From an uncultured Oscillospiraceae bacterium (GTDB lineage Bacteria; Bacillota; Clostridia; Oscillospirales; Oscillospiraceae), in assembly GCA_947627325.1 (NCBI GenBank), contig CANQVO010000017.1, positions 1-51,662 on the forward strand: DNA of 51,662 bases, read 5' to 3'. Both the position numbers and the translations under genes were made by a program. The notes beneath the pieces were generated by a model. That model saw only the letters and a program-made list of their open reading frames with translations, searched no databases and was not told where the DNA came from. Below, piece after piece: positions 17,471 to 25,962 of the stretch (within the stretch, counting starts at the first letter, position 1; every line of letters starts with the position of its first letter).

Positions 17471-19441
17471 CTACTTCTTCCCCTTCAGTTCGATGATCTG
17501 GTCCCGGAGGACGGCGGCGTACTCGAACTCCAGACGGCGGCTGGCCTCCCGCATCTCCTTTTCCAGGCGCTCCACGGCGGCGTCCCGCTCCGCCCGGGAC
17601 ATCTGGCGCTTCAGCCGCGCGCCCCGGGCGCTCTCCTCCTCGTCCTCGGCCAGGTTGAGCACCTCCCGGACCTGCTTGACCACCGTTTTGGGCACGATGC
17701 CGTGGGCGCGGTTGAAGGCGTCCTGCTTCTCCCGGCGGCGGCGGGTCTCGCCGATGGCGGCGGCCATGGAGGGGGTCACCGCGTCGGCGTACATCACCAC
17801 CAGGCCGTTGGCGTTCCGGGCGGCCCGGCCAATGGTCTGTATCAGGGAGGTCTCCGAGCGCAAAAAGCCCTCCTTGTCCGCGTCCAGGATGGCGACCAAA
17901 CTCACCTCCGGCAGGTCCAGTCCCTCCCGCAGGAGGTTGATGCCCACCAGCACGTGGAACACCCCCAGCCGCAGGTCCCGGACGATCTCCTGGCGCTCCA
18001 TGGTGTCGATATCGTGGTGGAGGTAGCGGACCTTGATGCCCACCCCCTGGAGGTAGGCGGTCAGGTCCTCGGCCATCTTTTTGGTCAGGGTGGTCACCAG
18101 CACCCGCTCGTCCCGCTCCACCCGGGCGTTGATCTCGCCGATGAGGTCGTCGATCTGCCCGTCCACCGGGCGCACATCCACCTGGGGGTCCAGCAGGCCG
18201 GTGGGGCGGATGACCTGCTCCACGATCTGGCCGGAGCGCTCCCGCTCGTACTCCCCGGGGGTGGCGGAGACGTAGATGACCTGGTTGAGCCGCCCTTCAA
18301 ACTCGTCGAACTTTAAGGGCCGGTTGTCAAAGGCGCAGGGCAGGCGGAAGCCGTAGTCCACCAGGCTGGTCTTCCGGGCCCGGTCGCCGTTGTACATGGC
18401 CCGGACCTGGGGGAGGGTGACGTGGCTCTCGTCGATGAACATGAGAAAGTCCTTGGGGAAGTAGTCCAGCAGCGTCATGGGGGGCGAGCCCGCCGGCCTG
18501 CCGGCCAGCACCCGGGAGTAGTTCTCGATGCCGGAGCAGTGGCCCAGCTCCTGGAGCATCTCAATGTCGTACATGGTGCGCTGTTTGATCCGCTGGGCCT
18601 CCACAAGCTGGTTGTTGGCCTCGAAGAAGGCCACCCGCTCCTCCAGCTCCTTGTAGATCTCCCCGATGGCGGCGGCCAGCTTCTCCTTGGGGGTGATGTA
18701 GTGGCTGGCGGGGTAGATGGGGATGTGCTCCAGGCGGCGGATGGGCATGCCGGTGACCACGTTGATCTCGCTGAGGCGGTCGATCTCGTCGCCGAAGAAC
18801 TCCACCCGCACGGCGGTGTCCCGCCAGTAGGCGGGGAAGATCTCCAGGGTGTCCCCCCGGACCCGGAACATATTGCGCTCAAAGGCGATGTCGTTGCGCT
18901 CGTAGCGGTCCTCGATGAGCCGGGCCATCAGCTCTTCCGGGGGCAGCACCTGGCCCACCCGCAGGGGGATCATCATGTTGGCGTAGTCGTCCGGCTCCCC
19001 CAGGCCGTAGATACAGCTCACCGAGCTGACCACGATCACGTCCCGCCGCTCGATGAGGGAGGCGGTGGCGGACAGACGGAGGCGGTCGATCTCGTCATTC
19101 ACCGCCGAGTCCTTTTCGATATACGTGTCGGTGTGGGGGATGTAGGCCTCCGGCTGGTAGTAGTCGTAGTAGGAGACAAAATACTCGACCGCGTTCTCCG
19201 GGAAGAACTCCTTGAACTCCGCGCAAAGCTGGGCGGCCAAGATCTTGTTGTGGGCCAGCACCAGGGTGGGCCGCTGGACCCGCTCGATGACCTTGGCCAT
19301 CGTGAAGGTCTTCCCCGAGCCGGTGACCCCCAGCAACGTCTGCTCGTCCAGGCCGTTGAGCACCCCCTGGGCCAGGGCCTCGATGGCCTGGGGCTGGTCC
19401 CCCGCGGGCTGAAAGGGGGAGACCACCTTAAATTCCGGCAT
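17471..19441 (-). CDS. uvrB: excinuclease ABC subunit B
   Basis: A 656-residue damage-verifying helicase of nucleotide excision repair. Motifs in order: Walker [11 protein letters not shown], the strand-separating beta-hairpin region [16 protein letters not shown] box [10 protein letters not shown], and helicase motifs around [10 protein letters not shown]. The C-terminal about 40 residues form the UVR domain that contacts UvrC. ATG at 19441 ([10 protein letters not shown]) is preferred to the GTG three codons upstream because AAGGAGG is then about 10 bases away. It has its own promoter at 19505-19533. uvrA and uvrC are not in the window. No LexA box was recognised. Confidence 0.97.
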   Translation of the reverse strand: MPEFKVVSPFQPAGDQPQAIEALAQGVLNGLDEQTLLGVTGSGKTFTMAKVIERVQRPTLVLAHNKILAAQLCAEFKEFFPENAVEYFVSYYDYYQPEAYIPHTDTYIEKDSAVNDEIDRLRLSATASLIERRDVIVVSSVSCIYGLGEPDDYANMMIPLRVGQVLPPEELMARLIEDRYERNDIAFERNMFRVRGDTLEIFPAYWRDTAVRVEFFGDEIDRLSEINVVTGMPIRRLEHIPIYPASHYITPKEKLAAAIGEIYKELEERVAFFEANNQLVEAQRIKQRTMYDIEMLQELGHCSGIENYSRVLAGRPAGSPPMTLLDYFPKDFLMFIDESHVTLPQVRAMYNGDRARKTSLVDYGFRLPCAFDNRPLKFDEFEGRLNQVIYVSATPGEYERERSGQIVEQVIRPTGLLDPQVDVRPVDGQIDDLIGEINARVERDERVLVTTLTKKMAEDLTAYLQGVGIKVRYLHHDIDTMERQEIVRDLRLGVFHVLVGINLLREGLDLPEVSLVAILDADKEGFLRSETSLIQTIGRAARNANGLVVMYADAVTPSMAAAIGETRRRREKQDAFNRAHGIVPKTVVKQVREVLNLAEDEEESARGARLKRQMSRAERDAAVERLEKEMREASRRLEFEYAAVLRDQIIELKGKK

Positions 19442-19504
19442 AGACAGCACCCCCTCCTTTCACACCTAATCAGGGCCCGCCGCCCTGCGGCGTTCTCGCA
19501 GATT

Positions 19505-19533
19505 ATTATACACGGTTTGTCACCGCCCCGCAA
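19505..19533 (-). promoter_or_regulatory. promoter of uvrB
   Basis: Minus-strand TTGCGG (19533-19528) and TATAAT (19510-19505) with 17 bp between them; the start point would be near 19498, about 57 bases before the ATG. Confidence 0.75.
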
Positions 19534-19750
19534 GAGGCGCCGCAAGATCGCGGCGAGGGCCAATGCCAGGATTTTGCGAAAACGAAGATGTGCCATACAA
19601 ACGGTTCCTCCTTAATCAAAAAGTGCGGGGGCAAACGTATCAAACCCCCGTCAGTGTTAATTATTGTTCAGTTTTTCGATTTCGTTCATTTTAGGGCGAG
19701 GGGGTGGATGTTTTGTCAACACTTTTTATTTGACACCATCCAAAAAAGCA
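19534..19750. other. intergenic region upstream of uvrB
   Basis: On the minus strand a strong AAGGAGG stands 10 bases before an ATG at 19596 that opens a frame starting MAHLRFRKILALALAAI; the frame then runs through the uvrB promoter and into uvrB out of frame, so it is probably a relic or chance. A GGGGG/CCCCC hairpin with a 13-base loop is at about 19625-19650. A lone TTGACA near 19739 has no well-spaced -10. Confidence 0.4.
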
Positions 19751-19788
19751 AAAAAATACCCCCCACTTGCTTTTGCAAGTGAGGGGTA
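19751..19788 (-). terminator. terminator of the 19812-20867 SLH gene
   Basis: A 14-base stem with one mismatch (19757-19770 with 19775-19788, loop TTTT) is followed on the minus strand by a run of T. Confidence 0.85.
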
Positions 19789-19811
19789 AATACAGGTTGT
19801 AGGCTTACAGT

Positions 19812-20867
19812 TTACAGGAACCAGCCATCAGGTTTCGCTCCCGTTCTTTCCGTAAACTTTGCGTTGTAGAGAAGCTGGGCGGCTTCTGCGCGGGTCAGAG
19901 TACCGTAGGGGTTGAACGTCCCCGCTTCATCAATGCCCTTTGTAATGCCGTAGTTGTAGGCGCTTACGATGTCATTTTCGTATGTTTTTCGGGCTCCCTG
20001 CAAATACTGCTCAATAACGGCGTGGTCAGGGATATCCGCCAAAGTCAGGTTCCCTTCCGTCCGTTCGCGGGTCATGGTCCAAGTCCAAAGGGCCTTGTAG
20101 GGCTGGGCGTATTTACTAAGCATAGCGGAGCCATGAGCGGCTACCGTGCGGGAAACAGCTTCACCGCGGAGGGCATAGTCGTCGGCGTGTTCCATCTCGG
20201 GGGGCCAAAGGTATGCCTTTCGGGCGTTCTCCAGAACCCCGTTCGCCCAATGGGTATCGTTCGATACGCCGGTCGCCACGGTCACATCGAAGGTAGAGGT
20301 TGTGACGGCTCGGAGAAGCATAGCATAGAGTTCTCCGATGGTCACGGGACGTTCGGGGTGGAACAGCCCATCGTCGCACCCTTCGATGATACCGCTGTCC
20401 TTCATTTCCGACACGGCTTTGGCGTACCACGCATCGGGCTGAACGTCAGGGAAGGGGGCCTCGGTGACAGGAGCGGCGCTGGCAGGGGAGGCGGAACCGG
20501 GGACGTAATCGGTATATTTAGAACTGCTCTCTCCATTCAATACGGAATAGAGGCCATTAAGGCAATGGGTATCGCCGGTATCGTAGAAGCGATTGATGGC
20601 ACCCACATACTGTTGAGCAAGGGTTTCGCCGTACTTATTGGAAACGTCGTTGACCGATACGAACTCAACATTCCCATGGGGGAGGATGTTGTAGCACTCC
20701 CGAGCCAGGTTAAAGGCCGCATCGGAGACTTCCGGCACTCCGTCCATCCAGCCAATAGAAAAAAGTCCCTGATCGTCAGAAGTCCCCTCCGCCAGCGCGG
20801 GGGCGGCCGCGGCCAGGAGGAGGCAGGCGGCGGTCAGGAGGCAGAGCAGGGACCTTTTCAACTTCAT
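19812..20867 (-). CDS. secreted SLH-domain surface protein with mosaic composition
   Basis: A 351-residue exported protein. The ATG at 20867 opens a clear signal peptide (KLKRSLLCLLTAACLLLAAA, cleaved after ALA). Residues about 30-115 are of unknown type; three SLH-like repeats follow: FPDVQPDAWYAKAVSEMKDS (about 130-178), a degenerate one around THWANGVLENARKAYLWPP (about 205-250), and YNYGITKGIDEAGTFNPYGT near the C-terminus. The signal-peptide codons are very GC-rich like neighbouring genes, but the mature region is visibly lower in GC with different codon use, which suggests that a foreign mature region was joined to a local export signal. Its promoter overlaps that of pyrE. Confidence 0.8.
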   Translation of the reverse strand: MKLKRSLLCLLTAACLLLAAAAPALAEGTSDDQGLFSIGWMDGVPEVSDAAFNLARECYNILPHGNVEFVSVNDVSNKYGETLAQQYVGAINRFYDTGDTHCLNGLYSVLNGESSSKYTDYVPGSASPASAAPVTEAPFPDVQPDAWYAKAVSEMKDSGIIEGCDDGLFHPERPVTIGELYAMLLRAVTTSTFDVTVATGVSNDTHWANGVLENARKAYLWPPEMEHADDYALRGEAVSRTVAAHGSAMLSKYAQPYKALWTWTMTRERTEGNLTLADIPDHAVIEQYLQGARKTYENDIVSAYNYGITKGIDEAGTFNPYGTLTRAEAAQLLYNAKFTERTGAKPDGWFL

Positions 20868-20915
20868 GGCAAAACACCCTTTCTCGGGGCGGCGCCCCAG
20901 TGTTTGGATGGGCCT

Positions 20916-20944
20916 ATGATAGCATATTTTCGTTGACTTTGCAA
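20916..20944 (-). promoter_or_regulatory. promoter of the SLH gene, overlapping pyrE promoter
   Basis: Minus-strand TTGCAA (20944-20939) and TATCAT (20921-20916), 17-bp spacer. Its -35 lies inside the pyrE promoter spacer. Confidence 0.7.
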
Positions 20945-20961
20945 CCCGAATTGGATATGAT
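20933..20961 (+). promoter_or_regulatory. promoter of pyrE
   Basis: TTGACT (20933-20938), 17 bp, TATGAT (20956-20961). The leader to the ATG at 20990 is about 22 bases, too short for a PyrR-type attenuator. Confidence 0.8.
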
Positions 20962-20989
20962 AGAGAAAAGACCACAGGAGGGCTGCGGC

Positions 20990-21670
20990 ATGGGCTACAA
21001 AGAGGACTTTATCACCTTTATGGTGCGCTCCGGGGTGCTGACCTTTGGGGATTTTACCACCAAGTCGGGCCGCCGGACGCCCTACTTCGTCAACACCGGC
21101 AACTACAAGACCGGCGCCCAGGCCGCCCTGCTGGGGGACTACTACGCCGCCTGCGTCCAGGCCCACGCCCCCGACGGCGTCTCCTGCCTCTTCGGCCCGG
21201 CCTACAAGGGCATCCCCCTGGCCGTCACCGCCGCCGCCAGCCTCTACCGCCTCTACGGCCGGGACCTGCCCTACTGCTTCAACCGCAAGGAGGCCAAGGA
21301 CCACGGCGAGGGCGGCACTCTAGTTGGCTACCAGGTCCAGGACGGGGACCGGGTGGCCATCATCGAGGACGTGGTCACCGCCGGGACCGCCGTGCGGGAG
21401 ACCCTGGCCTTCTTCGAGGGCCTGGGCCGGCGGGTGGAGGTGGCCCACCTCTTTGTCAGCGTGGACCGCATGGAGCGGGGCACCGGGGACAGGACCACCC
21501 TGGACGAGCTGCGGGAGGACTACGGCATCGCCGTCCACCCCATCGTCACCGTCCGGGAGATCATAGAGACCCTGCACAACAAGCCCATCGACGGCCAGGT
21601 GGTCCTGGACGACCACCGGAGGGCCCAGATGGAGGACTACCTGGCCCAATACGGGGCCCGGACGAAGTAA
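20990..21670 (+). CDS. pyrE: orotate phosphoribosyltransferase
   Basis: A 226-residue enzyme converting orotate and PRPP to OMP in pyrimidine synthesis. The PRPP loop is VAIIEDVVTAGTAVRE; the start MGYKEDFITFMVRSGVLTFGDF and GRRTPYFVNTG are typical. The ATG at 20990 follows GGAGGG and lies just after the promoter; longer upstream frames include promoter DNA. It is separate from the other pyr genes, none of which is in the window. Confidence 0.95.
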   Translation: MGYKEDFITFMVRSGVLTFGDFTTKSGRRTPYFVNTGNYKTGAQAALLGDYYAACVQAHAPDGVSCLFGPAYKGIPLAVTAAASLYRLYGRDLPYCFNRKEAKDHGEGGTLVGYQVQDGDRVAIIEDVVTAGTAVRETLAFFEGLGRRVEVAHLFVSVDRMERGTGDRTTLDELREDYGIAVHPIVTVREIIETLHNKPIDGQVVLDDHRRAQMEDYLAQYGARTK

Positions 21671-21685
21671 AAGGAGGAAAACGCT

Positions 21686-22609
21686 ATGCCTATCATCGTT
21701 GGGATCGTCGCCCTGGTGGTCCTGGTGCTGCTGCTGGCCAACGTGGTCATCGTCCCCCAGGAGCACGCCTACGTCATCGAGTTTTTGGGCACCTATAAGG
21801 CCACCTGGCACGCGGGGCTCCACGTGAAGATCCCCTTCCTGGAGCGGATCGTCAAAAAGGTCTCCCTGAAGGAGCAGGTGCTGGACTTCCCGCCCCAGAA
21901 CGTCATCACCAAGGACAACGTGAGCATGAAGATCGACACGGTCATCTACATGAAGATCGTGGAGCCCAAGCTGTTCGCCTACGGCGTGGAGGCCCCCCTC
22001 ATGGCCATCGAGAACCTGACCGCCACCGCCCTGCGCAACATCATCGGCAACCTGGAGCTGGACACCACCCTCACCAGCCGGGACACCATCAACAGCGAGA
22101 TGCAGCAGAGCATCGACGAGGCCACCGACCCCTGGGGCATCAAGGTCAACCGGGTGGAGGTCAAGAACATCCTGCCCCCCGCCGGCATCCAGGAGGCCAT
22201 GGAGAAGCAGATGAAGGCCGAGCGGGAGCGCCGGGAGCAGGTGCTGGTGGCCGAGGGGAAGAAGAAGGCCGCCATCCTGGAGGCCGAGGGCGAGAAGGAG
22301 TCCGCCCTCCTCCGGGCGGAGGCGGACAAGCAGAAGAAGATCCTGGCCGCCCAGGCCGAGCGGGAGTCCATCATCCTGGTCGCCACCGCCGAGCGGGAGC
22401 GCCGGGAGCAGGAGGCCGCGGGGTACGAGGCCCTCAAGGCCGTGCTGGGGGCGGACGCGGTGATCCGCCTGAAGGCCATCGAGGGGATGGTGGACGTGGC
22501 CGACGGCACCGCCACCAAGATCATCATCCCCTCCGAGATGCAGGGCCTCATGGGCACTCTGGCGGGGGCCAAGGAGGCCCTGACCGACGCGCCGGGGGAG
22601 AGGAACTGA
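21686..22609 (+). CDS. SPFH/band-7 (stomatin-like) membrane protein
   Basis: A 307-residue protein with an N-terminal membrane helix (about 2-22), a band-7/SPFH domain (about 24-180, with VPQEHAYVIEFLGTYK and the conserved IDEATDPWGIKVNRVEVKNI), and a long Glu/Lys/Ala-rich coiled-coil (about 180-255). This is the paraslipin/QmcA type, a scaffold of membrane microdomains. AAAGGAGG precedes the ATG. It is followed 1 base later by a small membrane protein, a common arrangement in which the partner would be a NfeD-type protein; the partner here does not look like NfeD. Confidence 0.93.
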   Translation: MPIIVGIVALVVLVLLLANVVIVPQEHAYVIEFLGTYKATWHAGLHVKIPFLERIVKKVSLKEQVLDFPPQNVITKDNVSMKIDTVIYMKIVEPKLFAYGVEAPLMAIENLTATALRNIIGNLELDTTLTSRDTINSEMQQSIDEATDPWGIKVNRVEVKNILPPAGIQEAMEKQMKAERERREQVLVAEGKKKAAILEAEGEKESALLRAEADKQKKILAAQAERESIILVATAERERREQEAAGYEALKAVLGADAVIRLKAIEGMVDVADGTATKIIIPSEMQGLMGTLAGAKEALTDAPGERN

Positions 22610-22610
22610 G

Positions 22611-22970
22611 ATGGAGCTGATCTTCGGCATGGTGTCGCTGCTGTTCTCCCTGCTGCCCCTGGCGGTCATCATTCTGGTGGCGGTCACCCTGGTCCGGGCC
22701 GCCGCCCGGGCCCGGCCGGCCGGCCAGCGGCCCCCCGCCCCCAAGGTGCGGACCCGCCTGGACCCCGCCTCCCGGACCATCCGCCGCGCGGAGGCGCGGA
22801 TGGACAGCCTGGACGCCTGGCACGCCGGGGAGGACTGCACCTTCTCCTACTCCACCCGGGACCCCAGCTTCTCCTTCAATGGCCGCCAGGTGGTGGACGA
22901 GCTGGCCGAACTCCGCCGCAAAAACGAGGCCCACGAACGCCACCTCCTCGCCCGCGTCCACCGGGACTGA
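22611..22970 (+). CDS. small membrane protein of unknown function
   Basis: A 119-residue protein with one N-terminal transmembrane helix (about 5-29) followed by a basic Arg/Pro-rich linker and a hydrophilic C-terminal part (about 50-119) ending in a helical ELAELRRKNEAHERHL segment. No family recognised. It starts 1 base after the SPFH gene stop, so the two are cotranscribed and may act together at the membrane. Its stop codon lies at the very edge of repeat copy B. Confidence 0.75.
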   Translation: MELIFGMVSLLFSLLPLAVIILVAVTLVRAAARARPAGQRPPAPKVRTRLDPASRTIRRAEARMDSLDAWHAGEDCTFSYSTRDPSFSFNGRQVVDELAELRRKNEAHERHLLARVHRD

Positions 22971-23440
22971 GCGGGGGAGGGTTTTTGCGCCTGCGAATAG
23001 GCGAGGCTTGGCCTCCCGAACGGGGGTAGTTGCTTGCCCGAACCGGGCAGGGGACGTGCGCCTCCCGGCGCGGGGGCCAGGACCATTTCTCTTTTCTTTG
23101 CGAAGAAAAGAGAAACGGTCCTGGACTCCAAAGAGAAAAGATGGGGCTTAGTATTGTGGCCTCTTCTTTGTCCACTCGGCGGCCCGGATTTACAGGATTG
23201 CTCGTGGAAGATGCCGCCACTGGGCGGCGCGACGCCGTGCCGGGAATAGAGTAGTTCTCCTATTGCAACCGCCGCGGCCGCCTCTGGCAACTAAGACTGA
23301 AGGGCGGCTTGAACGAAGCCGGGTACGGTCGCCGTGGCCGCCGGTAAAGTTCAAAGTTGGGAAGTTGTTCCTCTCTCTCTTTATCGTTTCAACCAAACAA
23401 AAACTCTCCCGGCGGTGTAAACCGGGAGAGTTCGTTTTTT
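22966..23440 (+). repeat. structured intergenic repeat, copy B
   Basis: Same block order as copy A. The 22-bp stem is 23077-23098 with 23103-23124, again around TGCG, but its loop-closing pair is T-A instead of C-G. TGCCCG/CGGGCA, GCGCC/GGCGC, GCCGCC/GGCGGC and GCCGCCTC/GGGCGGC hairpins are kept. It ends in a terminator at 23403-23440. It carries about 60 extra bases before the terminator relative to copy A. Copy C lies just beyond in opposite orientation. Confidence 0.75.
23403..23440. terminator. bidirectional terminator shared by repeat copies B and C
   Basis: ACTCTCCCGG (23403-23412) pairs with CCGGGAGAGT (23422-23431); T-run follows on the plus strand and another on the minus strand. 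It would stop transcripts from copy B, the pyrE group, and copy C coming the other way. Confidence 0.75.
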
Positions 23441-23504
23441 GTAACTCGAAGGGTGGGGTGAGTGGTAAACGGCGAAGGGCAAGGGAAGCGGCCCTCTAGT
23501 CCTA

Positions 23505-23810
23505 TACGCCAGAGGCGGCCGCGGCGCTCATGGTAGAAACGTCACGCATATCTGCGAACCACATTGTGCCGCCCAGTGGCGGCGACTTCCACGAGCAATC
23601 CTGTAAATCCGGGCCGCCGAGGGTGAGAGGGAGAGACCACAATAATAGCCCATTCTTTTTCTTTTGGCATCCAAAACCGTTTTCTTTTTCTTCGCAAAGA
23701 AAAAGAAAATGGGTTTGGCCCCCGCGCCGGGAGGCGCACGTCCCCTGCCCGGTTCGGGCAAGCAATACCCCCGTTCGGGAGGACGAACTTCGCCCATAGT
23801 AGGCCCCAAG
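23505..23810 (-). repeat. structured intergenic repeat, copy C (inverted)
   Basis: Minus-strand copy of the element. The 22-base arms are 23671-23692 and 23697-23718 around a loop reading TGCG on the minus strand. Several bases differ from copies A and B on both arms together (for example outer GG/CC pairs become AA/TT), keeping the stem almost intact. The GCCTA/TGGGC, TGCCCG/CGGGCA, CGCCGCC/GGCGGC and GCGGCC/GGCCGC hairpins are also present. It lacks its own adjacent terminator, but reads into the one at 23403-23440. Confidence 0.7.
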
Positions 23811-23863
23811 CCCGGCGGTCTATCTCCCCTCCCCCTTCCCACGGAAAAAATATGAAAAAAGCC

Positions 23864-23892
23864 TTGCAATCGCTGGGACAACGTGGTATACT
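23864..23892 (+). promoter_or_regulatory. promoter of the rimP-nusA-infB operon
   Basis: TTGCAA (23864-23869), 17 bp, TATACT (23887-23892). The start point would be near 23899, leaving a leader of about 107 bases. Confidence 0.78.
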
Positions 23893-23920
23893 TGCTCTAG
23901 TGTAAACAGTAGGTATTGAC

Positions 23921-23950
23921 AAGAGTGGGGTCCGCCCCGCTCTTTCTTTT
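23921..23950 (+). terminator. leader terminator (candidate attenuator) of rimP-nusA
   Basis: AAGAGTGGGG (23921-23930) pairs with CCCCGCTCTT (23935-23944), loop TCCG, followed by TCTTTT. It lies between the promoter and rimP. In B. subtilis the same operon is autoregulated by a NusA-dependent terminator in its leader, so a like role is probable here. Confidence 0.7.
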
Positions 23951-24005
23951 GGAGATTTTGGGTCGGCGATAGCTGGCAAACTTTTCCAAAAAGGAGGAAG
24001 CGCCC

Positions 24006-24461
24006 ATGGCGAAGGTCACCGAGATCGCGGAGGCCCTGGCCGCCCCCATCGCGGCGGAAAACGGCTGCGAGGTCTGGGACGTGGAGTACGTCAAGGAGGC
24101 GGGCAGCTGGTATCTGCGGGTCTATCTGGACCGCCCGGAGGGGGTCACCATCGACCACTGCGAGGCGGTGAGCCGCGCCCTCAGCGACAAGCTGGACGAG
24201 GCCGACCCCATCGAGGGCAGCTACATCCTGGAGGTCTCCTCCCCCGGGGCGGACCGGGTCCTGCGAAAGCCGGAGCACTTCGCCCGCTTTGTGGGGGAGA
24301 AGGTGGAGGTCAAGCTCTACCGCCCCCGGGACGGGGCCAAGAGCCTGGTGGGGGACCTGGCGGACTACGCCGAGGGCGCCGTCACCCTCCAGACCCCAAA
24401 GGAGCGCGTCACCATCCCCAAGCAGGACATCGCCCAGGTCCGGCTGTATATTACTTTTTAA
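24006..24461 (+). CDS. rimP: ribosome maturation factor RimP
   Basis: A 151-residue 30S assembly factor. It has the expected N-terminal domain (ENGCEVWDVEYVKEAGSWYLRVYLD, CEAVSRALSDKLDE, YILEVSSPGADRVL) and an SH3-like C-terminal domain (about 85-151). AAGGAGG lies 9 bases ahead of the ATG. First gene of the nusA-infB operon, 15 bases before nusA. Confidence 0.96.
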   Translation: MAKVTEIAEALAAPIAAENGCEVWDVEYVKEAGSWYLRVYLDRPEGVTIDHCEAVSRALSDKLDEADPIEGSYILEVSSPGADRVLRKPEHFARFVGEKVEVKLYRPRDGAKSLVGDLADYAEGAVTLQTPKERVTIPKQDIAQVRLYITF

Positions 24462-24476
24462 GAGGAGATAGAGCAA

Positions 24477-25646
24477 ATGGCTAAGAAAACACCCGCCCCC
24501 AAGAACCCTGAGCTGGACGGCCCCGAGTTTTTTGCCGCCGTCAACCTCATCGAGCAGGAGAAGGGCATCCCCAAGTCCTATATGCTGGAAAAGATCACCC
24601 AGGCCCTGGTGTCCGCCTACAAGCGGGACCACGAGGGCATCACCGACAACGTGGTGGTGGACTTCAACGAGGAGAAGGCCGAGGTGAAGATGTACGTCAA
24701 GAAGGACGTGGTGGAGACGGTGGACAACCCCTTCACCGAGATGAGCCTGGAGGAGGCCCAGTCCAAGCTGCCCCAGGCCCAGTTGGGGGACGTGCTCCGC
24801 ATCGAGGTCAAGACCCGCTCCTTCGGCCGTATCGCCGCCCAGACCGCCCGCCAGGTCATCGTCCAGGGAATGCGGGAGGCGGAGCGGGGGATGATCTACG
24901 ACGAGTTCTCCGCCAAGGAGCACGAGATCCTCACCGGCGTGGTCACCCGCATCGACCCCCGCAACGGCGCGGCCTCCATCCGCATCACCTCCGGCGGCGA
25001 GTTTACCGACGCCTACCTCTCCATGGCCGAGCAGGTCAAGGGCGAGGTCATCCGGGAGGGGGACCGGCTGAAGGTCTACGTGGTGGAGGTCCGCCGCTCC
25101 ACACGGGGGCCCCAGGTCATCATCTCCCGCACCCACCCCGGCCTGGTGAAGCGGCTGTTTGAGCTGGAGGTGCCGGAGATCTACGACGGCACCGTGGAGA
25201 TCTGCTCCACCGCCCGGGAGGCCGGCTCCCGCACCAAGATCGCCGTCACCTCCGCCGACCCCAACGTGGACCCCATCGGCGCCTGCGTGGGCACCCGGGG
25301 CCAGCGGGTGAACACCATCGTGGAGGAGCTCAAGGGGGAGAAGATCGACATCATCAAATACTCCGACGACCCTATCGCCTACGTCTCCGCCGCCCTGGCC
25401 CCCGCCCAGGTGGTCCGGGCCCAGCTGCTGGAGGACGGCAAGAGCTGCAAGGTCATCGTCCCCGACGACCAGCTGAGCCTGGCCATCGGCCGGGAGGGGC
25501 AGAACGCCCGCCTGGCCGCCAAACTCACCGGCTTCAAGATCGACATCAAGCCCGCCTCCGCCCCCGAGGACGACGACGAGATCCTGGTGGTGGACGAGAC
25601 CGAACAGGACGGGGAAGAGCCGGAGACGGAGCCCGTGGAGGAGTGA
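24477..25646 (+). CDS. nusA: transcription termination/antitermination protein NusA
   Basis: A 389-residue RNA polymerase-binding factor: N-terminal domain (about 1-135), S1 domain (about 138-205, beginning [18 protein letters not shown]), KH1 and KH2 (about 205-350, with [19 protein letters not shown] and [18 protein letters not shown]). It ends in an acidic tail and lacks the extra C-terminal repeats of enterobacterial NusA, as is usual in Firmicutes. It probably acts on its own leader terminator at 23921-23950. Confidence 0.97.
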   Translation: MAKKTPAPKNPELDGPEFFAAVNLIEQEKGIPKSYMLEKITQALVSAYKRDHEGITDNVVVDFNEEKAEVKMYVKKDVVETVDNPFTEMSLEEAQSKLPQAQLGDVLRIEVKTRSFGRIAAQTARQVIVQGMREAERGMIYDEFSAKEHEILTGVVTRIDPRNGAASIRITSGGEFTDAYLSMAEQVKGEVIREGDRLKVYVVEVRRSTRGPQVIISRTHPGLVKRLFELEVPEIYDGTVEICSTAREAGSRTKIAVTSADPNVDPIGACVGTRGQRVNTIVEELKGEKIDIIKYSDDPIAYVSAALAPAQVVRAQLLEDGKSCKVIVPDDQLSLAIGREGQNARLAAKLTGFKIDIKPASAPEDDDEILVVDETEQDGEEPETEPVEE

Positions 25647-25683
25647 ACCGACCGCCACGCGGTCACGGAAAGGGGGGAGCGGA

Positions 25684-25962
25684 ATGCCCAAGAAAATACC
25701 CCTGCGCCAATGCGTTGGCTGCCGGGAACATAAGGAGAAGCCGGCGCTTGTGCGGGTGGTCCGCTCCCCGGAGGGGGAGATCGCCCTGGACCTCCGGGGC
25801 AAGCTGCCGGGGCGGGGGGCCTACATCTGCCCCGACCCCGCCTGCCTGAAGCGGGCGGTGAAGTCCCGGGCGCTGGAGCGGGCCCTGAACGTCCCCATCC
25901 CCCCCGAGGTCATGGAGACCCTGACCGCCCAGCTGTTGGAAGGGGGGAGCGGCGACGGATAG
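25684..25962 (+). CDS. rnpM: RNase P modulator RnpM (YlxR)
   Basis: A 92-residue RNA-binding protein of the YlxR family, shown in B. subtilis to bind and modulate RNase P RNA. The signature is [20 protein letters not shown] and [24 protein letters not shown] precedes the ATG. Its 3' end overlaps the apparent start of ylxQ. Confidence 0.93.
   Translation: MPKKIPLRQCVGCREHKEKPALVRVVRSPEGEIALDLRGKLPGRGAYICPDPACLKRAVKSRALERALNVPIPPEVMETLTAQLLEGGSGDG

Noticed and set aside
20962-20989. PyrR attenuator in the pyrE leader
   Set aside because: The leader is about 22 bases, too short for the antiterminator and terminator hairpins.
22966-23810. CRISPR array
   Set aside because: The repeats are few, long and inverted relative to one another, with no regular short repeat-spacer pattern and no cas genes nearby.
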